DNA of 64,000 nt from Arthrobacter sp. Soil762. GTDB lineage: Bacteria; Actinomycetota; Actinomycetes; Actinomycetales; Micrococcaceae. How positions within the stretch are numbered: position 1 is the stretch's first letter; the number at the start of each line of letters is the position of its first letter. This document shows positions 1 through 8,478 of the stretch, one piece after another. A program made the position numbers and the translations under genes. The stretch lies in contig NZ_LMSG01000017.1 in assembly GCF_001428335.1 (NCBI RefSeq), positions 251,350 to 315,349 of the forward strand, written 5' to 3'. The notes beneath the pieces were generated by a model. That model saw only the letters and a program-made list of their open reading frames with translations. It made no database searches and was not told the DNA's origin.

Positions 1-510
1 AACTGGCACCTGCCTTGTGATCAGTCGAGCGAGATCCGAGGTTGCATTCTTCGTCTCGATGCCCAGGAGGGCTGCAACTCCCAGTCCGAGCATAAGGTGC
101 CCGGCACTTGGAATGCGCTCCTGAAGCCGGAGGGCCGGCACCAACTGCACCTCGTCGGCCGCCGCTGCCAGTGGCGAGCTCGCGTTGGAGGTGATTGCGA
201 TCGTTCGCGTGCCCTTGTCTCTGGCAACCTGCAAAGAGCGCACCGTTGCCGCTGAGCTTCCGGAGTGCGAGATTCCGACCACCATGTCGGTGTCGAATGG
301 AAGCCTCCCTGTCCAGGTCAGATCTCCGGAAGAAAGGGCCCGGTGTCCGGTACTGGTTGCAAGCAGCGCCGATGACAGGGAATCGCCAGAACCTACGAAG
401 ACGGCCTTGCCCAACGGCTGCGTCGCGAGTGGAACGACGTCCTGGGCCGCGTCGAGTCCGTCGATGAGGTTTTTCAGCCTCTCGTTTACGTTCATCTGGG
501 TTACATTCAT
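1..510 (-). CDS. SIS-domain sugar isomerase/deglycase-like protein, partial
   Basis: Partial gene: 170 codons are visible and the frame stays open to the left edge. The product resembles SIS (sugar isomerase) domain proteins, cytoplasmic enzymes or sensors that bind phosphosugars. Visible support is the phosphate-binding loop GSGDS at residues 40-44, the second serine-rich loop GISHSGSSAAT at 79-89, then the strand TIAITSN at 103-109 and LVPA near 123-126. The ATG start lies one base after the stop of the upstream PfkB kinase gene, so the two are co-transcribed. With a sugar kinase as neighbour, an isomerase or deglycase acting on the kinase product is likely (inference); the exact substrate cannot be read. 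An RpiR-type regulator is less likely because no N-terminal HTH is present. Confidence 0.82.
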   Translation of the reverse strand, partial: MNVTQMNVNERLKNLIDGLDAAQDVVPLATQPLGKAVFVGSGDSLSSALLATSTGHRALSSGDLTWTGRLPFDTDMVVGISHSGSSAATVRSLQVARDKGTRTIAITSNASSPLAAAADEVQLVPALRLQERIPSAGHLMLGLGVAALLGIETKNATSDLARLITRQVPV

Positions 511-511
511 C

Positions 512-1402
512 TCAGTTCTCTCGTGTCGATGTGATGCCGCTCAGCGGCTGTGTCAGGGGCTCTGTCAACAGGCCTTCGTGCCCCCAGTGGGACAGGGCAA
601 GCCGGGCGGCGCTTACGCCGAATTCAGCGGCTGTGACAAGGTCAGCGCCAATGGCAAGGGCGGCAACGATGGCTGCCGCGGAGGCATCGCCAGCCCCCGT
701 GGTTTCGACAACGTCGACATGAGCGTCCTTGACGATCCACTCTCCGTCGGAGGTGAGGACGATCATTCCTTCGCGGTCCAGGCGGGCCACCACAGGTAGC
801 TGTAGTCGCTCGCGAATAGTCCGGGCCGCTTGCCGAGGATCCTCATGCAGGAGGCCGAGCTGTACCCTGCTGGGCAAGAGCACTGCGTTGGGGGTGGCGA
901 CTCGCTCAAGGTAGTCGAACCCTTCTTCGCGGAGCGGCACCTGGTGCGGGTCGATTCCGATTAGCAGGCCCGGTGATCCCACCGGTCGCTCAAGAGGTGA
1001 ACTTTCCAGCATGGCATCCAGGACGAGGTGCTGTGGGGCACTGGGCAGCAGGCCAACTTCTGGGCCGCGGCCCCCCGGTGCGGCTTCAAGCTCGATGCCC
1101 TGAGGCGACCGGGTCTCGATGATCCTTCGGCCCTCGTTCGAATTCAGTATCCACAACCTGAGCGCCGACTTGCTTGGCTGCGAATAGTCAAGATTGATGC
1201 CCATCTCTCGGAAGAGAGATTCAAACCCCGGCTCATCGGCAGGTAGGTGTGTGAACAAGTACGGTTCTGTCCCGGCAATGAGCCGCGCACCGAGTGCCGC
1301 GAAAAGCCCAGGGCCTCCGAGCTGGTTGAAATGGGCCCCTGCACCTGCTGTTACCAGATGGTCTACTGTGAGTCCCGCCCTAACGCCAACGGTCTTCCGC
1401 AT
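512..1402 (-). CDS. PfkB-family carbohydrate kinase
   Basis: Predicted cytoplasmic ATP-dependent sugar or nucleoside kinase of the ribokinase/PfkB family, 296 residues, close to the usual family length. The N-terminal glycine signature GGPGLFAALGA is at residues 29-39. The C-terminal signature TTGAGDASAAAI holds the catalytic aspartate in GAGD (236-239). The ATG start directly abuts the stop codon of the yjbQ-like gene and the stop lies one base before the SIS-protein start, so these are three consecutive genes of one operon. Known family chemistry is phosphoryl transfer to a sugar hydroxyl. A fructosamine or amino-sugar substrate would fit the SIS partner, but that is inference. Confidence 0.85.
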   Translation of the reverse strand: MRKTVGVRAGLTVDHLVTAGAGAHFNQLGGPGLFAALGARLIAGTEPYLFTHLPADEPGFESLFREMGINLDYSQPSKSALRLWILNSNEGRRIIETRSPQGIELEAAPGGRGPEVGLLPSAPQHLVLDAMLESSPLERPVGSPGLLIGIDPHQVPLREEGFDYLERVATPNAVLLPSRVQLGLLHEDPRQAARTIRERLQLPVVARLDREGMIVLTSDGEWIVKDAHVDVVETTGAGDASAAAIVAALAIGADLVTAAEFGVSAARLALSHWGHEGLLTEPLTQPLSGITSTREN

Positions 1403-1840
1403 TTAGAACACCTGCAGGGCGTGCTTGATGGTGCGATCACGGGGCCCATCCATTTCAAGCAGATAGACCCCTTGGCTTCCGCCGATGGCCAGCTCTCCGC
1501 CGCTCACAGGCAGTTGGAGCGACTGCACGCCAAACACACACCGAACGTGGGCAGCTGCATCCTGCGGCCCATCGTAAAGGTGGACGAAGGGGCGGTCGAC
1601 TGGGATCTGCTCTTCGATGAACAATCGAATATCTTGAAGCGTCGTGCCGTCGACACCTGAGTTGAAGATCAACGTGCAGGTGGTGTGGGGGATGAATACG
1701 TGGAGTAGTCCGTCTCCGGCGGCGCCGTGGGCCGCCTCGCGAAGCTGGGACGTTACGTCCACGTAGCTAACTGGATTCGCGTATCCCTCGGCAGGTTTTG
1801 TGTTGACGGTGAAGCTTTCCCATGTGCCTGGTGCTGCCAC
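1403..1840 (-). CDS. YjbQ/UPF0047 family protein
   Basis: 145-residue protein of the YjbQ (UPF0047) family, small cytoplasmic beta-proteins. Some members have been reported to have weak thiamine-phosphate synthase activity; the physiological role is unsettled. Family hallmarks are visible: IPHTTCTL followed by NSGVD in the first half, and the C-terminal block GGSQGVYLLEMDGPRDR, where most relatives have GTWQ. The start chosen is GTG at 1840 with AAAGGG seven bases upstream on the coding strand; no in-frame ATG is better placed. It is the first gene of a three-gene operon with a sugar kinase and a SIS protein, which suggests a sugar-linked role here (inference). Confidence 0.85.
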   Translation of the reverse strand: MAAPGTWESFTVNTKPAEGYANPVSYVDVTSQLREAAHGAAGDGLLHVFIPHTTCTLIFNSGVDGTTLQDIRLFIEEQIPVDRPFVHLYDGPQDAAAHVRCVFGVQSLQLPVSGGELAIGGSQGVYLLEMDGPRDRTIKHALQVF

Positions 1841-2007
1841 GTGCGTGCCCTTTCATTTTGTTCATGTGACCCCAATGGTCAGATTGTTATATTCATAGTA
1901 CCAATTTGCTGTGATATTGCCACCTTCCTCCCGCTCGTCGGGCGCTGTCGCGGTGTCACCTAAGATCACCGTGACAGCGACGGCACCGTCTTCGGTCTGA
2001 CGACGAG
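1841..2007. promoter_or_regulatory. Leader region of the yjbQ-kinase-SIS operon
   Basis: This spacer separates the operon start from the transporter pseudogene. It is clearly more AT-rich than its surroundings around 1880-1920, where TATGAATATAAC is read on the minus strand, a plausible -10 region for the leftward operon. No convincing -35 box or operator is seen. Confidence is low because the assignment rests on composition and position only. Confidence 0.3.
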
Positions 2008-3068
2008 TCATAACGCCAGGTTGGCGATCAGGCTTGTCGCCCCCATCGTTGCGGCCACGGGGGTGGGGCTGGTCACGCCAAAGACGCCAACGATCGGAGA
2101 GATCCGCCCGGCGAACCCGGAGCTCGCTGCACCCAGGAGAGCGGCGGCCGTTCCAGCGGAGTGTCCGTGAGCATTGAGCCCCAAAACCTGAACGCAGGGA
2201 AACGTGAGGCCACACGCGAAGATGAAGAGCGAGAGGGGGCAATGGTGCCCCAAAGGCCCAGCGCAAAGTGATCGCCGATGACTATTAGCAGGGCGGAAGT
2301 CGCCATCAGAATTGTCGAGAAGACCAGGGTCCATTGCGGATCCCACCGTCGAGCAAGACGGGCACTTAGCTGCACACCACCTTCGATTCCCACGCAGTTG
2401 GCGGCGAAGAGGAGGCCGAACTGCTGAGGACTGAATCCATACGTTTCTTGAAAGAGGAATGGGCTTGAAGAAAGGTAGGCGAACAGTCCAGAGAAGGTCA
2501 TGCCGCCGATAAGGGCGACTCCGATGAACACTCGATCTCCGAGGATCGAACGGTACCGTTTCATGATGTTCACGCGCACCTGCTCGTTTCGGCGCGATGC
2601 TGGGAGCGTCTCGCCAGCCCACAACAGCACGACGACAACTACGACGCCGAAATGGCGAGCACTCCGAAAATCCCTCGCCAGTTCATGATCGGCAGTAGTT
2701 GGGATCCAATGGCTGGCGCCAGGATGGGTGCGAGGCCGCTCACAAGCGAGAGCCTCGAAAGCACCACGGCCAGCCGAAGGCTGCCGAAGAGATCACGCAC
2801 CATCGCCAGCGCGGCCACGCCGCCGTCCCGCACGATCACTGAGGGGCCTATGACGAGTTGCCCCAGCGCAAAGCCGATGGTGGTCCCGGTCAGGGTGAGT
2901 TGAATCATCGCTGCTGACACGTCGAGATCATCCTGGAGCCTCGGAAAGGGCCGGCAGGTAGAGGTCGATTGTCATCGGTCCGAGCGCCATAAGCGCGCCG
3001 AGAATGACGACGAAATGCAATCGCCACCGCGGGCTCAAAGCATCGCCGGGATGAATCGCGGTTCTCAT
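2008..3068 (-). pseudogene. Bcr/CflA-type drug-resistance MFS transporter, decayed
   Basis: Remnant of a 12-helix drug/H+ antiporter of the Bcr/CflA family. The N-terminus is readable from ATG at 3068 as LGALMALGPMTIDLYLPALS. A frameshift near 2935 leads into DDLDVSAAMIQLTLTGT and GFALGQLVIGP. The segment normally carrying the DRFGRR loop and the third to fourth helices is missing, so LVIGP joins directly to VRDLFGSLRLA. A further frameshift lies near 2655, before VVVVVVLLWAGETLP, and another near 2240, before LSLFIFACGLTFPCVQ and the HGHSAGTAAALLGA motif. The several frame changes plus an internal deletion make a functional product very unlikely, so sequencing error alone is not a good explanation. 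Confidence 0.85.
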
Positions 3069-3421
3069 TAGGGCGCCTCCATGGTCTCTGTAACGGTGCG
3101 GGCTACCGCATGTCTCCGATCGACCGTATTTCCGCTCTTGCGGAGGAGACGCATGGCATTGGTTTGGTTGTAGTGGCTACAATACCTATTGTCGCCTTTT
3201 GCGGCAATCTGGAAGAGGGAGAACCGTGAACGACATCCGAGTCGAGAGGATGAGCTCAACCACCGCTGCCAAAACCGGACGACATCAGGTTCGGCATGCC
3301 GGCGACGTGCCGTGCTGCCTAACGCCGGGCAGGCGGTCTGGCTGCTTCCGGGCCAGGAAGAACAATGCTGGGCCGTCTTCTCGTCGGGTGGGCGCGGGGA
3401 AGGACCATTGAGGTGCTTTCC
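3069..3421. other. Intergenic stretch without a supported gene
   Basis: About 350 bases between the transporter pseudogene and the YgjV-like gene. A GTG at 3226 follows a good ribosome-binding sequence (GAAGAGGGAG), but the frame gives only a basic, low-complexity peptide that overlaps the next gene. It could be the start of a decayed regulator. No RNA gene or repeat is recognised. Confidence 0.4.
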
Positions 3422-3730
3422 ATGATCGATATCATCGGCTGGCTTGGCTCGGTGCTCGTCGCGGCGTCGTTGCTCCAGAAACGGATGATCAGGCTCCGAA
3501 TCATCAACCTCATCGCGTGCCTCATATGCATTGGTTACAACTGGTACATCCAGGTATGGCCGATGGTCGGAATGAATGTCCTTGTTGGATCCATCAACGC
3601 CTACTACCTGGCCGTGATGTTTCGTCACGGGCGCCGCAATAGGAGTCGTCAGGGAGCCGAAGCCCATGACGGCAACAATGCGGCATCACCGAGGAGCGAC
3701 TCCGGCCCAGGAATAGATGTGCGGGCGTAG
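3422..3730 (+). CDS. YgjV-like small inner-membrane protein
   Basis: 102-residue hydrophobic protein resembling the YgjV family (Imp-YgjV) of small membrane proteins of unknown function. It begins MIDIIGWLGSVLVAASLLQ and has about three membrane-spanning segments, with the family-like stretch INLIACLICIGYNWYIQ and a final helix ending in YLAVMF, followed by a polar basic tail. The ATG at 3422 is preferred over the in-frame ATG at 3365 because GAGGTG lies about ten bases upstream and the longer form adds only polar residues. Neighbours do not suggest a pathway. Confidence 0.62.
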   Translation: MIDIIGWLGSVLVAASLLQKRMIRLRIINLIACLICIGYNWYIQVWPMVGMNVLVGSINAYYLAVMFRHGRRNRSRQGAEAHDGNNAASPRSDSGPGIDVRA

Positions 3731-3937
3731 CGGTGGCAGAACAGCCATCGCACGGGCGGGGCATGCAGGCATCCGCCATATATGAAAGGCATCCATTGAA
3801 GTTCAAACTTCTGGCAGCGGTCTCGTTGACTGGTCAACACGGATCGAACCAAACCCTTGTCGCCAGTCACTGTCTTCTATGTCAGCACAGGGTCGCTGAG
3901 GCGAAATTCTGCGGGTTCGGTGCAGAGGAGTCCGTCC

Positions 3938-4174
3938 ATGATCACGACGATTGAACCAGGACGTTACTTCCACGTCAGTGCCACTACGCCTCATGAAGTG
4001 GCCAGTCTGATCAGCGAGGCTGTTGGCCTTGCCCATAGAGGATCAAAGGGTCACGGGTGGTTCGGCGTGCTCATCAGTCGCCATAACCCAGGCCTCTTCA
4101 CCGTGGCTTTGAGCCCTTTGGTTTCATACGGGGAGACGGCGGAGAGACCTGCGCCGTTCCCGGTCTCTCCATGA
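3938..4174 (+). CDS. Hypothetical protein, 78 residues
   Basis: Small protein I do not recognise. It begins MITTIEPGRYFHVSATTP and contains HRGSKGHGWFGVLISRH and FTVALSPLVSYGE, a plausible compact mixed fold with no membrane segment or signal peptide. GAGGAG sits seven bases before the ATG, which is why this start is chosen over the upstream ATG at 3857. Codon use looks normal for the window. It lies just before an IS110 remnant, so it could be accessory DNA. Confidence 0.5.
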   Translation: MITTIEPGRYFHVSATTPHEVASLISEAVGLAHRGSKGHGWFGVLISRHNPGLFTVALSPLVSYGETAERPAPFPVSP

Positions 4175-4285
4175 TCGTCCTCTGCTCGTCTGGCCGAAGG
4201 GATCGTGGCGGACCGCTTGAGGCCCGAAAAGCAAGGACGGAGCCGTCGAAACCCTTCGCGTGCTGCGCGTCACCCGGGCCCGCAC

Positions 4286-4325
4286 GATCCGAAGGAGCTG
4301 CAGCGCCCTGCAGCTCCTTCGGATC
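4286..4325. repeat. 18-bp perfect inverted repeat (4-base loop)
   Basis: GATCCGAAGGAGCTGCAG at 4286-4303 is the exact inverse of 4308-4325, with loop CGCC. The right arm is also the first recognisable part of the IS110-like transposase remnant, so the left arm is an inverted duplication of the remnant's edge. It could form a hairpin, but there is no T-run to make it a standard terminator. Confidence 0.9.
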
Positions 4326-4738
4326 TCGATCGTCTCCGCGCCGGAGGAACTTCGCGAAGGTCCACCACCTGACCCGGATGCAGCTGATCCGCACCCTCGC
4401 TGCATGGCGGCCGGAAGTCTCAACCGCGACCGATCCCGTCACCGCCTATCGGGTCTCGATGAAGTCCCTGGCCCGCCGCTACGTGGAACTCACCGACGAG
4501 ATAGCCGACCTGGACGAGCTCATCACCCCGATCGTCGAAGCCCTCGCACCCCCAACTCCTCGAACGCGTCGGAATCGGCATCGAAGTCGACGGACAGCTC
4601 CTCGCGGCGGCCGGTGACAACCCCGACCGGATGAAGTCCGAAGCCGCGTTCGCGATGCTCTGCGGCGTTTCACCCCTGCCCGCGTCCTCGGGAATGACAG
4701 CGGCACCGACTCAACCGCGGCGGCGACCTCTTGATCGC
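4308..4738 (+). pseudogene. IS110-family transposase remnant
   Basis: C-terminal half of an IS110/IS116-type transposase, broken into several frames. In order: ISIVSAPEELRE, then (frameshift near 4353) HLTRMQLIRTLAAWRP and SLARRYVELTDEIADLDELI, then (frameshift near 4550) QLLERVGIGIEVDGQLL followed by AGDNP and SEAAFAMLCGVSPLPASSG, then (frameshift near 4700) RHRLNRGGD. Homology stops abruptly near 4738. The DEDD N-terminal catalytic half and the element ends are absent, so the copy is inactive. Confidence 0.88.
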
Positions 4739-4973
4739 CCCCGAAGAACAACTGGACGAGGCAAGGTGCCATGGCCGGTCCGTGAGAAACCGAAGGCGGA
4801 CCCCGCCTGCAGGACGGCGCTCAGACCGTGGCTTTGGTCAACGGTTCTGGTTGCCTTCGTCCATCGAGTCTGGTCGTCCGACCATCGTCGGCGACGTCCC
4901 AAACGGCGCACAACCCACAGTACTGTGTGGGGACACCGGAACAGATCTTCCACCGGTGGACAGCCCCAGCCGT

Positions 4974-6002
4974 TCAGGATTCCAGCCCTGGCGCCCGATA
5001 CGCCGTTTCCTTGTCCATGTTCCAGCCGGCGATCATTCCGGTGCCGATCATCATGTCGCTGAGCTTGGCCAGGCGGTAGCCGGGATCAACGTCGAGGGCG
5101 AGTTCCAGGAATTGGTGGGCTTTGCTTCCTCTGCCTTCCCACCAATTGATGAAGGCGATAGCGGTGAGGATGGGCGCGGAGTGTTTGGTGCTGCTGTGCG
5201 TGTAGGCGTGCATCAGGAGCTGTTGGGCCCATTCGACGCGGGACCAGTTCGGCGTGCCGTGGCATTGGGCCAGAAGGACGCGGTCCGCGGGTTCGTCGAT
5301 GCCGGGGATGTCGGCCATGAGATGGTCACGGATCGCGGGGCACTGCAGGTCCGCGATCAGGCTGACAGTCTGCTGGTCGCTTGGGTAGGCGCCGGCGTCC
5401 AGCATCCCATTCCAAAGCGTCCGGGCCTGCTCGAGCGCATCGCGGATGTTCAAGTCCTGGATTGCTTTCACCCGGGTCTCGACGGCGTCCGCGGTTTGGG
5501 TTTCCTTGGTGGAGGCCGGCAGGGTGATGCGGTTGGTGGGGTCGATGTTGCTGCCGCGGTAGACGAACTCGGCGTTGATCTGGCTCGACTGGGTGGCACT
5601 CAGGGGCAGCGTCAGGCGGTCCTTGGGGTCGCCGTCGTACTCGGACACGGTGTCGTCTCCGACGAGGAGGCCGTCCCGGATGGTCAGTCCGCGTTCGGCG
5701 AGGGCGCCGGTCAGGGCGGCGATGGTCGCAGCCTGGGGTTTGCAATGACCGGCACCCTCCGGGGCGGAGGTGTAGACGGCGAAGAGCACACTGGCAGCGT
5801 TGGTGTCGTGGGCGAGGTATCCGGCGACGGTTTGTGCGTAGCGGTGTTCGGTGCCGGGTTTGGGCAGGTCAACGCGGAGCGTGGCTCCGACGTGGTCGTC
5901 GGCCAGGGTGATGCAGACGAGGCTCTCACGGGGCCAGAATCCCAGGGTGTGGCCGACGAAACTGAGGACGTCGGCGGGGGTTTTGATGGTGAGCGTTTCC
6001 AT
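4974..6002 (-). CDS. DUF4192 domain-containing protein
   Basis: 342-residue cytoplasmic protein of the DUF4192 family, common in actinobacteria and of unknown function. The family start is clear: TIKTPADVLSFVGHTLGFWP, then SLVCITLADDHVGATLRVDL. The C-terminal half has the typical AFINWWEGRGSKAHQFLE block followed by a TPR-like helix pair (LALDVDPGYRLAKL). ATG at 6002 is chosen because AAGGAG lies at the right distance; an upstream in-frame ATG at 6080 would add a low-quality N-terminus. A short second DUF4192-like fragment lies far downstream (43.4-43.6 kb). No operon partner is visible. Confidence 0.88.
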   Translation of the reverse strand: METLTIKTPADVLSFVGHTLGFWPRESLVCITLADDHVGATLRVDLPKPGTEHRYAQTVAGYLAHDTNAASVLFAVYTSAPEGAGHCKPQAATIAALTGALAERGLTIRDGLLVGDDTVSEYDGDPKDRLTLPLSATQSSQINAEFVYRGSNIDPTNRITLPASTKETQTADAVETRVKAIQDLNIRDALEQARTLWNGMLDAGAYPSDQQTVSLIADLQCPAIRDHLMADIPGIDEPADRVLLAQCHGTPNWSRVEWAQQLLMHAYTHSSTKHSAPILTAIAFINWWEGRGSKAHQFLELALDVDPGYRLAKLSDMMIGTGMIAGWNMDKETAYRAPGLES

Positions 6003-6422
6003 GATCTCTTTCTCCTTCAGCGGCTGGCCGGCACCGGGTGTGTCTGTCAGGGTTCGGCGTCGTTCTGATAGCGGAGTCACCGCTGGGTTGAGGGTCCGGA
6101 GTGCAACTTGGGGGACCGGGAGCGGTCCAACAATTTCGCGAGGAAATAAGCGACGGAGGAGCGCCGAACGAAATTTTGGTTCGTGACCGGCGCGTAGCGC
6201 CCTGGTTGCGCGGAGGGCCCGCCCAGCGATGATGGGGATCAGAATGACAAACAGCGATGATGCTTCTGGTCATTCATGGTCGGGATGTGGCGGCGCGGCA
6301 TGACGCCGGTAGTTCTTTTACTCTGTTCGGAAGCGACCGTGTTCGCTCCGGAGGCTGGGGCGCGTTTCCAGGGCCGGGCGGGCGTGTCCGACGACGGCCC
6401 GGTCCCTCGCCCGCGGCGGAAG
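6003..6422. other. Divergent intergenic region without a supported gene
   Basis: About 420 bases between the leftward DUF4192 gene and the rightward peptidase cassette. Open frames here encode basic low-complexity peptides with no recognisable domain. The region ends in a perfect palindrome annotated separately. It presumably holds promoters for both directions, but I cannot place them reliably. Confidence 0.5.
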
Positions 6423-6456
6423 CGCCTGTGCTCTGGACATGTCCAGAGCACAGGCG
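6423..6456. promoter_or_regulatory. Perfect 34-bp palindrome, candidate operator
   Basis: CGCCTGTGCTCTGGACA at 6423-6439 is followed without any spacer by its exact reverse complement (6440-6456), centred on GGACATGTCC. It lies 62 bases upstream of the first gene of the four-gene peptidase cassette and inside a divergent promoter region. There is no T-run, so a terminator is unlikely. A dimeric regulator, perhaps the cassette's own EspR-like protein, could bind here (inference). Confidence 0.8.
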
Positions 6457-6518
6457 TTCAATAGAAAGATAAGCGCTGTTGCCTGTCCTGGGGGTCGGGC
6501 TGATGGATAGGGTTTTCG

Positions 6519-7010
6519 ATGGAAGGTCTCACTTCTGCCGCTGGTTTTTCGCCGCTGCGCAGCGCTGCCGAAGGCTTTCGCACACTTGACCTGCCGAACC
6601 ACCTGTCGCTGGACGGCCTGATATCGATCGTCGAGATGGTGAGGCAGAAACGGATCGAGATTGACGTCTCCGAGTCCCTCACCGGGGCAACCGTTTGTGG
6701 GCTGTGGCTGTCCACCGACAGCAGGGAGATTATCCTGCACGCACCCACACCGTCGGCACTTCACCGTCAGCAATTCATCCTTCATGAACTGGGGCATATG
6801 GTGCTCCGCCACGACGAGACCGTGGTCTCCGCAAACTATGCCGAATCGCTCTTTCCGAACCTCTCCGGTGAGCACGTGTCCCGGATTCTGGGGCGGAGTG
6901 ACTTCCTGGACCATATCGAAGCCGCTGCCGAGACGCTCGCTGACCTGTTCGCTGCTGCCATCCGGGACAGCAGCACCGAACCCCGGTCCTTTGAACGGAT
7001 CTTCGGATGA
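6519..7010 (+). CDS. ImmA/IrrE-like zinc metallopeptidase
   Basis: 163-residue cytoplasmic protein with the zincin motif HELGHM at residues 89-94, followed by RHDE and a downstream glutamate-bearing helix (AAAETLADLF) that can supply the third zinc ligand. This is the layout of ImmA/IrrE (COG2856) peptidases, which in known cases cleave a repressor or respond to stress. The stop overlaps the next start by four bases. The gene opens a four-gene cassette with a multi-pass membrane protein and an HTH protein, suggesting membrane-to-DNA signalling through proteolysis (inference). Confidence 0.85.
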   Translation: MEGLTSAAGFSPLRSAAEGFRTLDLPNHLSLDGLISIVEMVRQKRIEIDVSESLTGATVCGLWLSTDSREIILHAPTPSALHRQQFILHELGHMVLRHDETVVSANYAESLFPNLSGEHVSRILGRSDFLDHIEAAAETLADLFAAAIRDSSTEPRSFERIFG

Positions 7011-8032
7011 TCCAGGTCCTGTCCGCAGCCGTGATCTGGGCCCTTGTGCTGTGCCTTCTGAATGGCATTAAGCACCGCAAAGACCACAGTATTCTGGTAG
7101 CCGCCGTGACCATAGCCGCCGCGCTCACCCTGAATATCGACGGCATCTACCTGGCAGGGGACCGCTTGCTCGGGAGCCGCAACGTGCTGGACCTTTGCTC
7201 CAGCACCCTCATGGTCGTGGGCATCTACTACCTGTCTCGAGCGATCATACGGGCTGCCGATCTCAACGACACGGATGGCCACCATCAAAGTGGAGGCCTT
7301 TGGGCTCTCGGGCTTGTCGTCGTCGCCCTGACGGTCAGTTTCAGCTTCATAGAATCCCCTCAAACGTCCACCGCCTTCATGGTGGATTACGGCGATCAAT
7401 GGGCTGCTGCTGCGTACTCGAGCATTCAGTTTCTCTACATCGGAGTGGTAGTCAGCGTCACCGGTTTCACATGCTTCAAGTTCCGGAGCGAGATGGCGAA
7501 GCGGTATTTTCGCGTGGCCTTTACCTTCATTGGAATCGGGTGTTCCCTCGCTTTGGTGTTGGTTGTTGACGTCTTGACCATGGATATTCTTCACCTGGGT
7601 GGACAGATTAAGGCGATGAAGCAACTCTCATTGGTCTTTGATGTAGCCCAAGTGGGCGCCATGGTGTTCCTCTGTCTGGGCCTTGCCTTGCCGCCGGTCG
7701 CACGCCGTCTGGAACGCAGCACCGACTCACGTACGACCGCCTATTTCGTCGATCGCTTGACTGAACCGTGGAGCAGGCTAACGGCGACACGATCCCAAGG
7801 CCGGCTCACTGTTTCGGAATCCGTATTTGACTCCCAGGAGGCTCTCAAATATCGACTCCATAGGATGCTTGTAGAGATCCAGGATGCCCTGTTCCTCGAT
7901 CCGGACCTTGCCGAACTGTTGGATGCACGTGATATCCAAGTCTTGGGTAAAGCGGAGGAGCATCTCCAGGCCCGGCTTGCCGCGCGAGATCATCGACGCA
8001 GTACGCCACTAAGGAGGGATCCGCATCTGTGA
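7007..8032 (+). CDS. MAB_1171c-like multi-pass membrane protein
   Basis: 341 residues. The first roughly 230 form about seven hydrophobic segments (for example VIWALVLCLL, LMVVGIYYLS, LVVVALTVSFSF, FTFIGIGCSLALVLVV, VGAMVFLCLGLAL). A soluble C-terminal domain of about 110 residues follows, containing YRLHRMLVEIQDAL and LAELLDARDIQVL. This arrangement matches actinobacterial proteins annotated as the MAB_1171c family (DUF6545-type C-terminus), often found beside ImmA-like and HTH genes. Transport has not been shown for the family; a membrane sensor is equally possible. ATGA overlap with the peptidase gene and GTGA overlap with the next gene indicate one transcript. Confidence 0.75.
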   Translation: MIQVLSAAVIWALVLCLLNGIKHRKDHSILVAAVTIAAALTLNIDGIYLAGDRLLGSRNVLDLCSSTLMVVGIYYLSRAIIRAADLNDTDGHHQSGGLWALGLVVVALTVSFSFIESPQTSTAFMVDYGDQWAAAAYSSIQFLYIGVVVSVTGFTCFKFRSEMAKRYFRVAFTFIGIGCSLALVLVVDVLTMDILHLGGQIKAMKQLSLVFDVAQVGAMVFLCLGLALPPVARRLERSTDSRTTAYFVDRLTEPWSRLTATRSQGRLTVSESVFDSQEALKYRLHRMLVEIQDALFLDPDLAELLDARDIQVLGKAEEHLQARLAARDHRRSTPLRRDPHL

Positions 8033-8478
8033 CAGACCGCGACGGCGGCCCGGTTGAACCGCCGCAAATGAAGCTCGCCCGGAAACTGAACCTTTTGCTG
8101 GATCTCTTTGAGGCACAAGGATCGGCACCCCTGACCTATCCGCAGATCAGCCAGCGCATGGCCGAGCGAGGGACCCCACTCTCGCGCTCTCGCTGGGCCT
8201 ACATGCGCAGCGGTGAGGGATCCATGGCCACGGATCCGAGGCTGTTGCAGAATCTGGCTGAATTCTTTGGTGTTGATTCCCGGTACCTGCAGGATGATGG
8301 CAGCGAGATCCCCGAGCTGGTGGAGGCTCAACTCCTGCTCCTGCGGACGCTGCGTGAAAACCGTGTCCGGAACTTCGCGGCCCGGCAACTGCAGGGAATT
8401 TCGCCGGCAACTCTGCTCCGGCTGCGCAAAGTCATCGACGAGCACCTAAACGGCCCGGAGAGCCGCAGCGATGCGTAG
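8029..8478 (+). CDS. EspR-like helix-turn-helix regulator
   Basis: 149-residue cytoplasmic DNA-binding protein resembling mycobacterial EspR in length and layout. An HTH region of about 65 residues (KLNLLLDLFEAQG, YPQISQRMAERG, LSRSRWAYMRSGEGSMATDP) is followed by LAEFFGVDSRYL and a C-terminal helical segment (RNFAARQLQGISPATLLRLRK) of the kind that mediates dimerisation in EspR. GTG start, overlapping the membrane-protein stop (GTGA). The stop overlaps the hydrolase start by eight bases. It probably regulates its own cassette; the perfect palindrome upstream of the operon is the obvious candidate site (inference). Confidence 0.78.
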   Translation: MTDRDGGPVEPPQMKLARKLNLLLDLFEAQGSAPLTYPQISQRMAERGTPLSRSRWAYMRSGEGSMATDPRLLQNLAEFFGVDSRYLQDDGSEIPELVEAQLLLLRTLRENRVRNFAARQLQGISPATLLRLRKVIDEHLNGPESRSDA

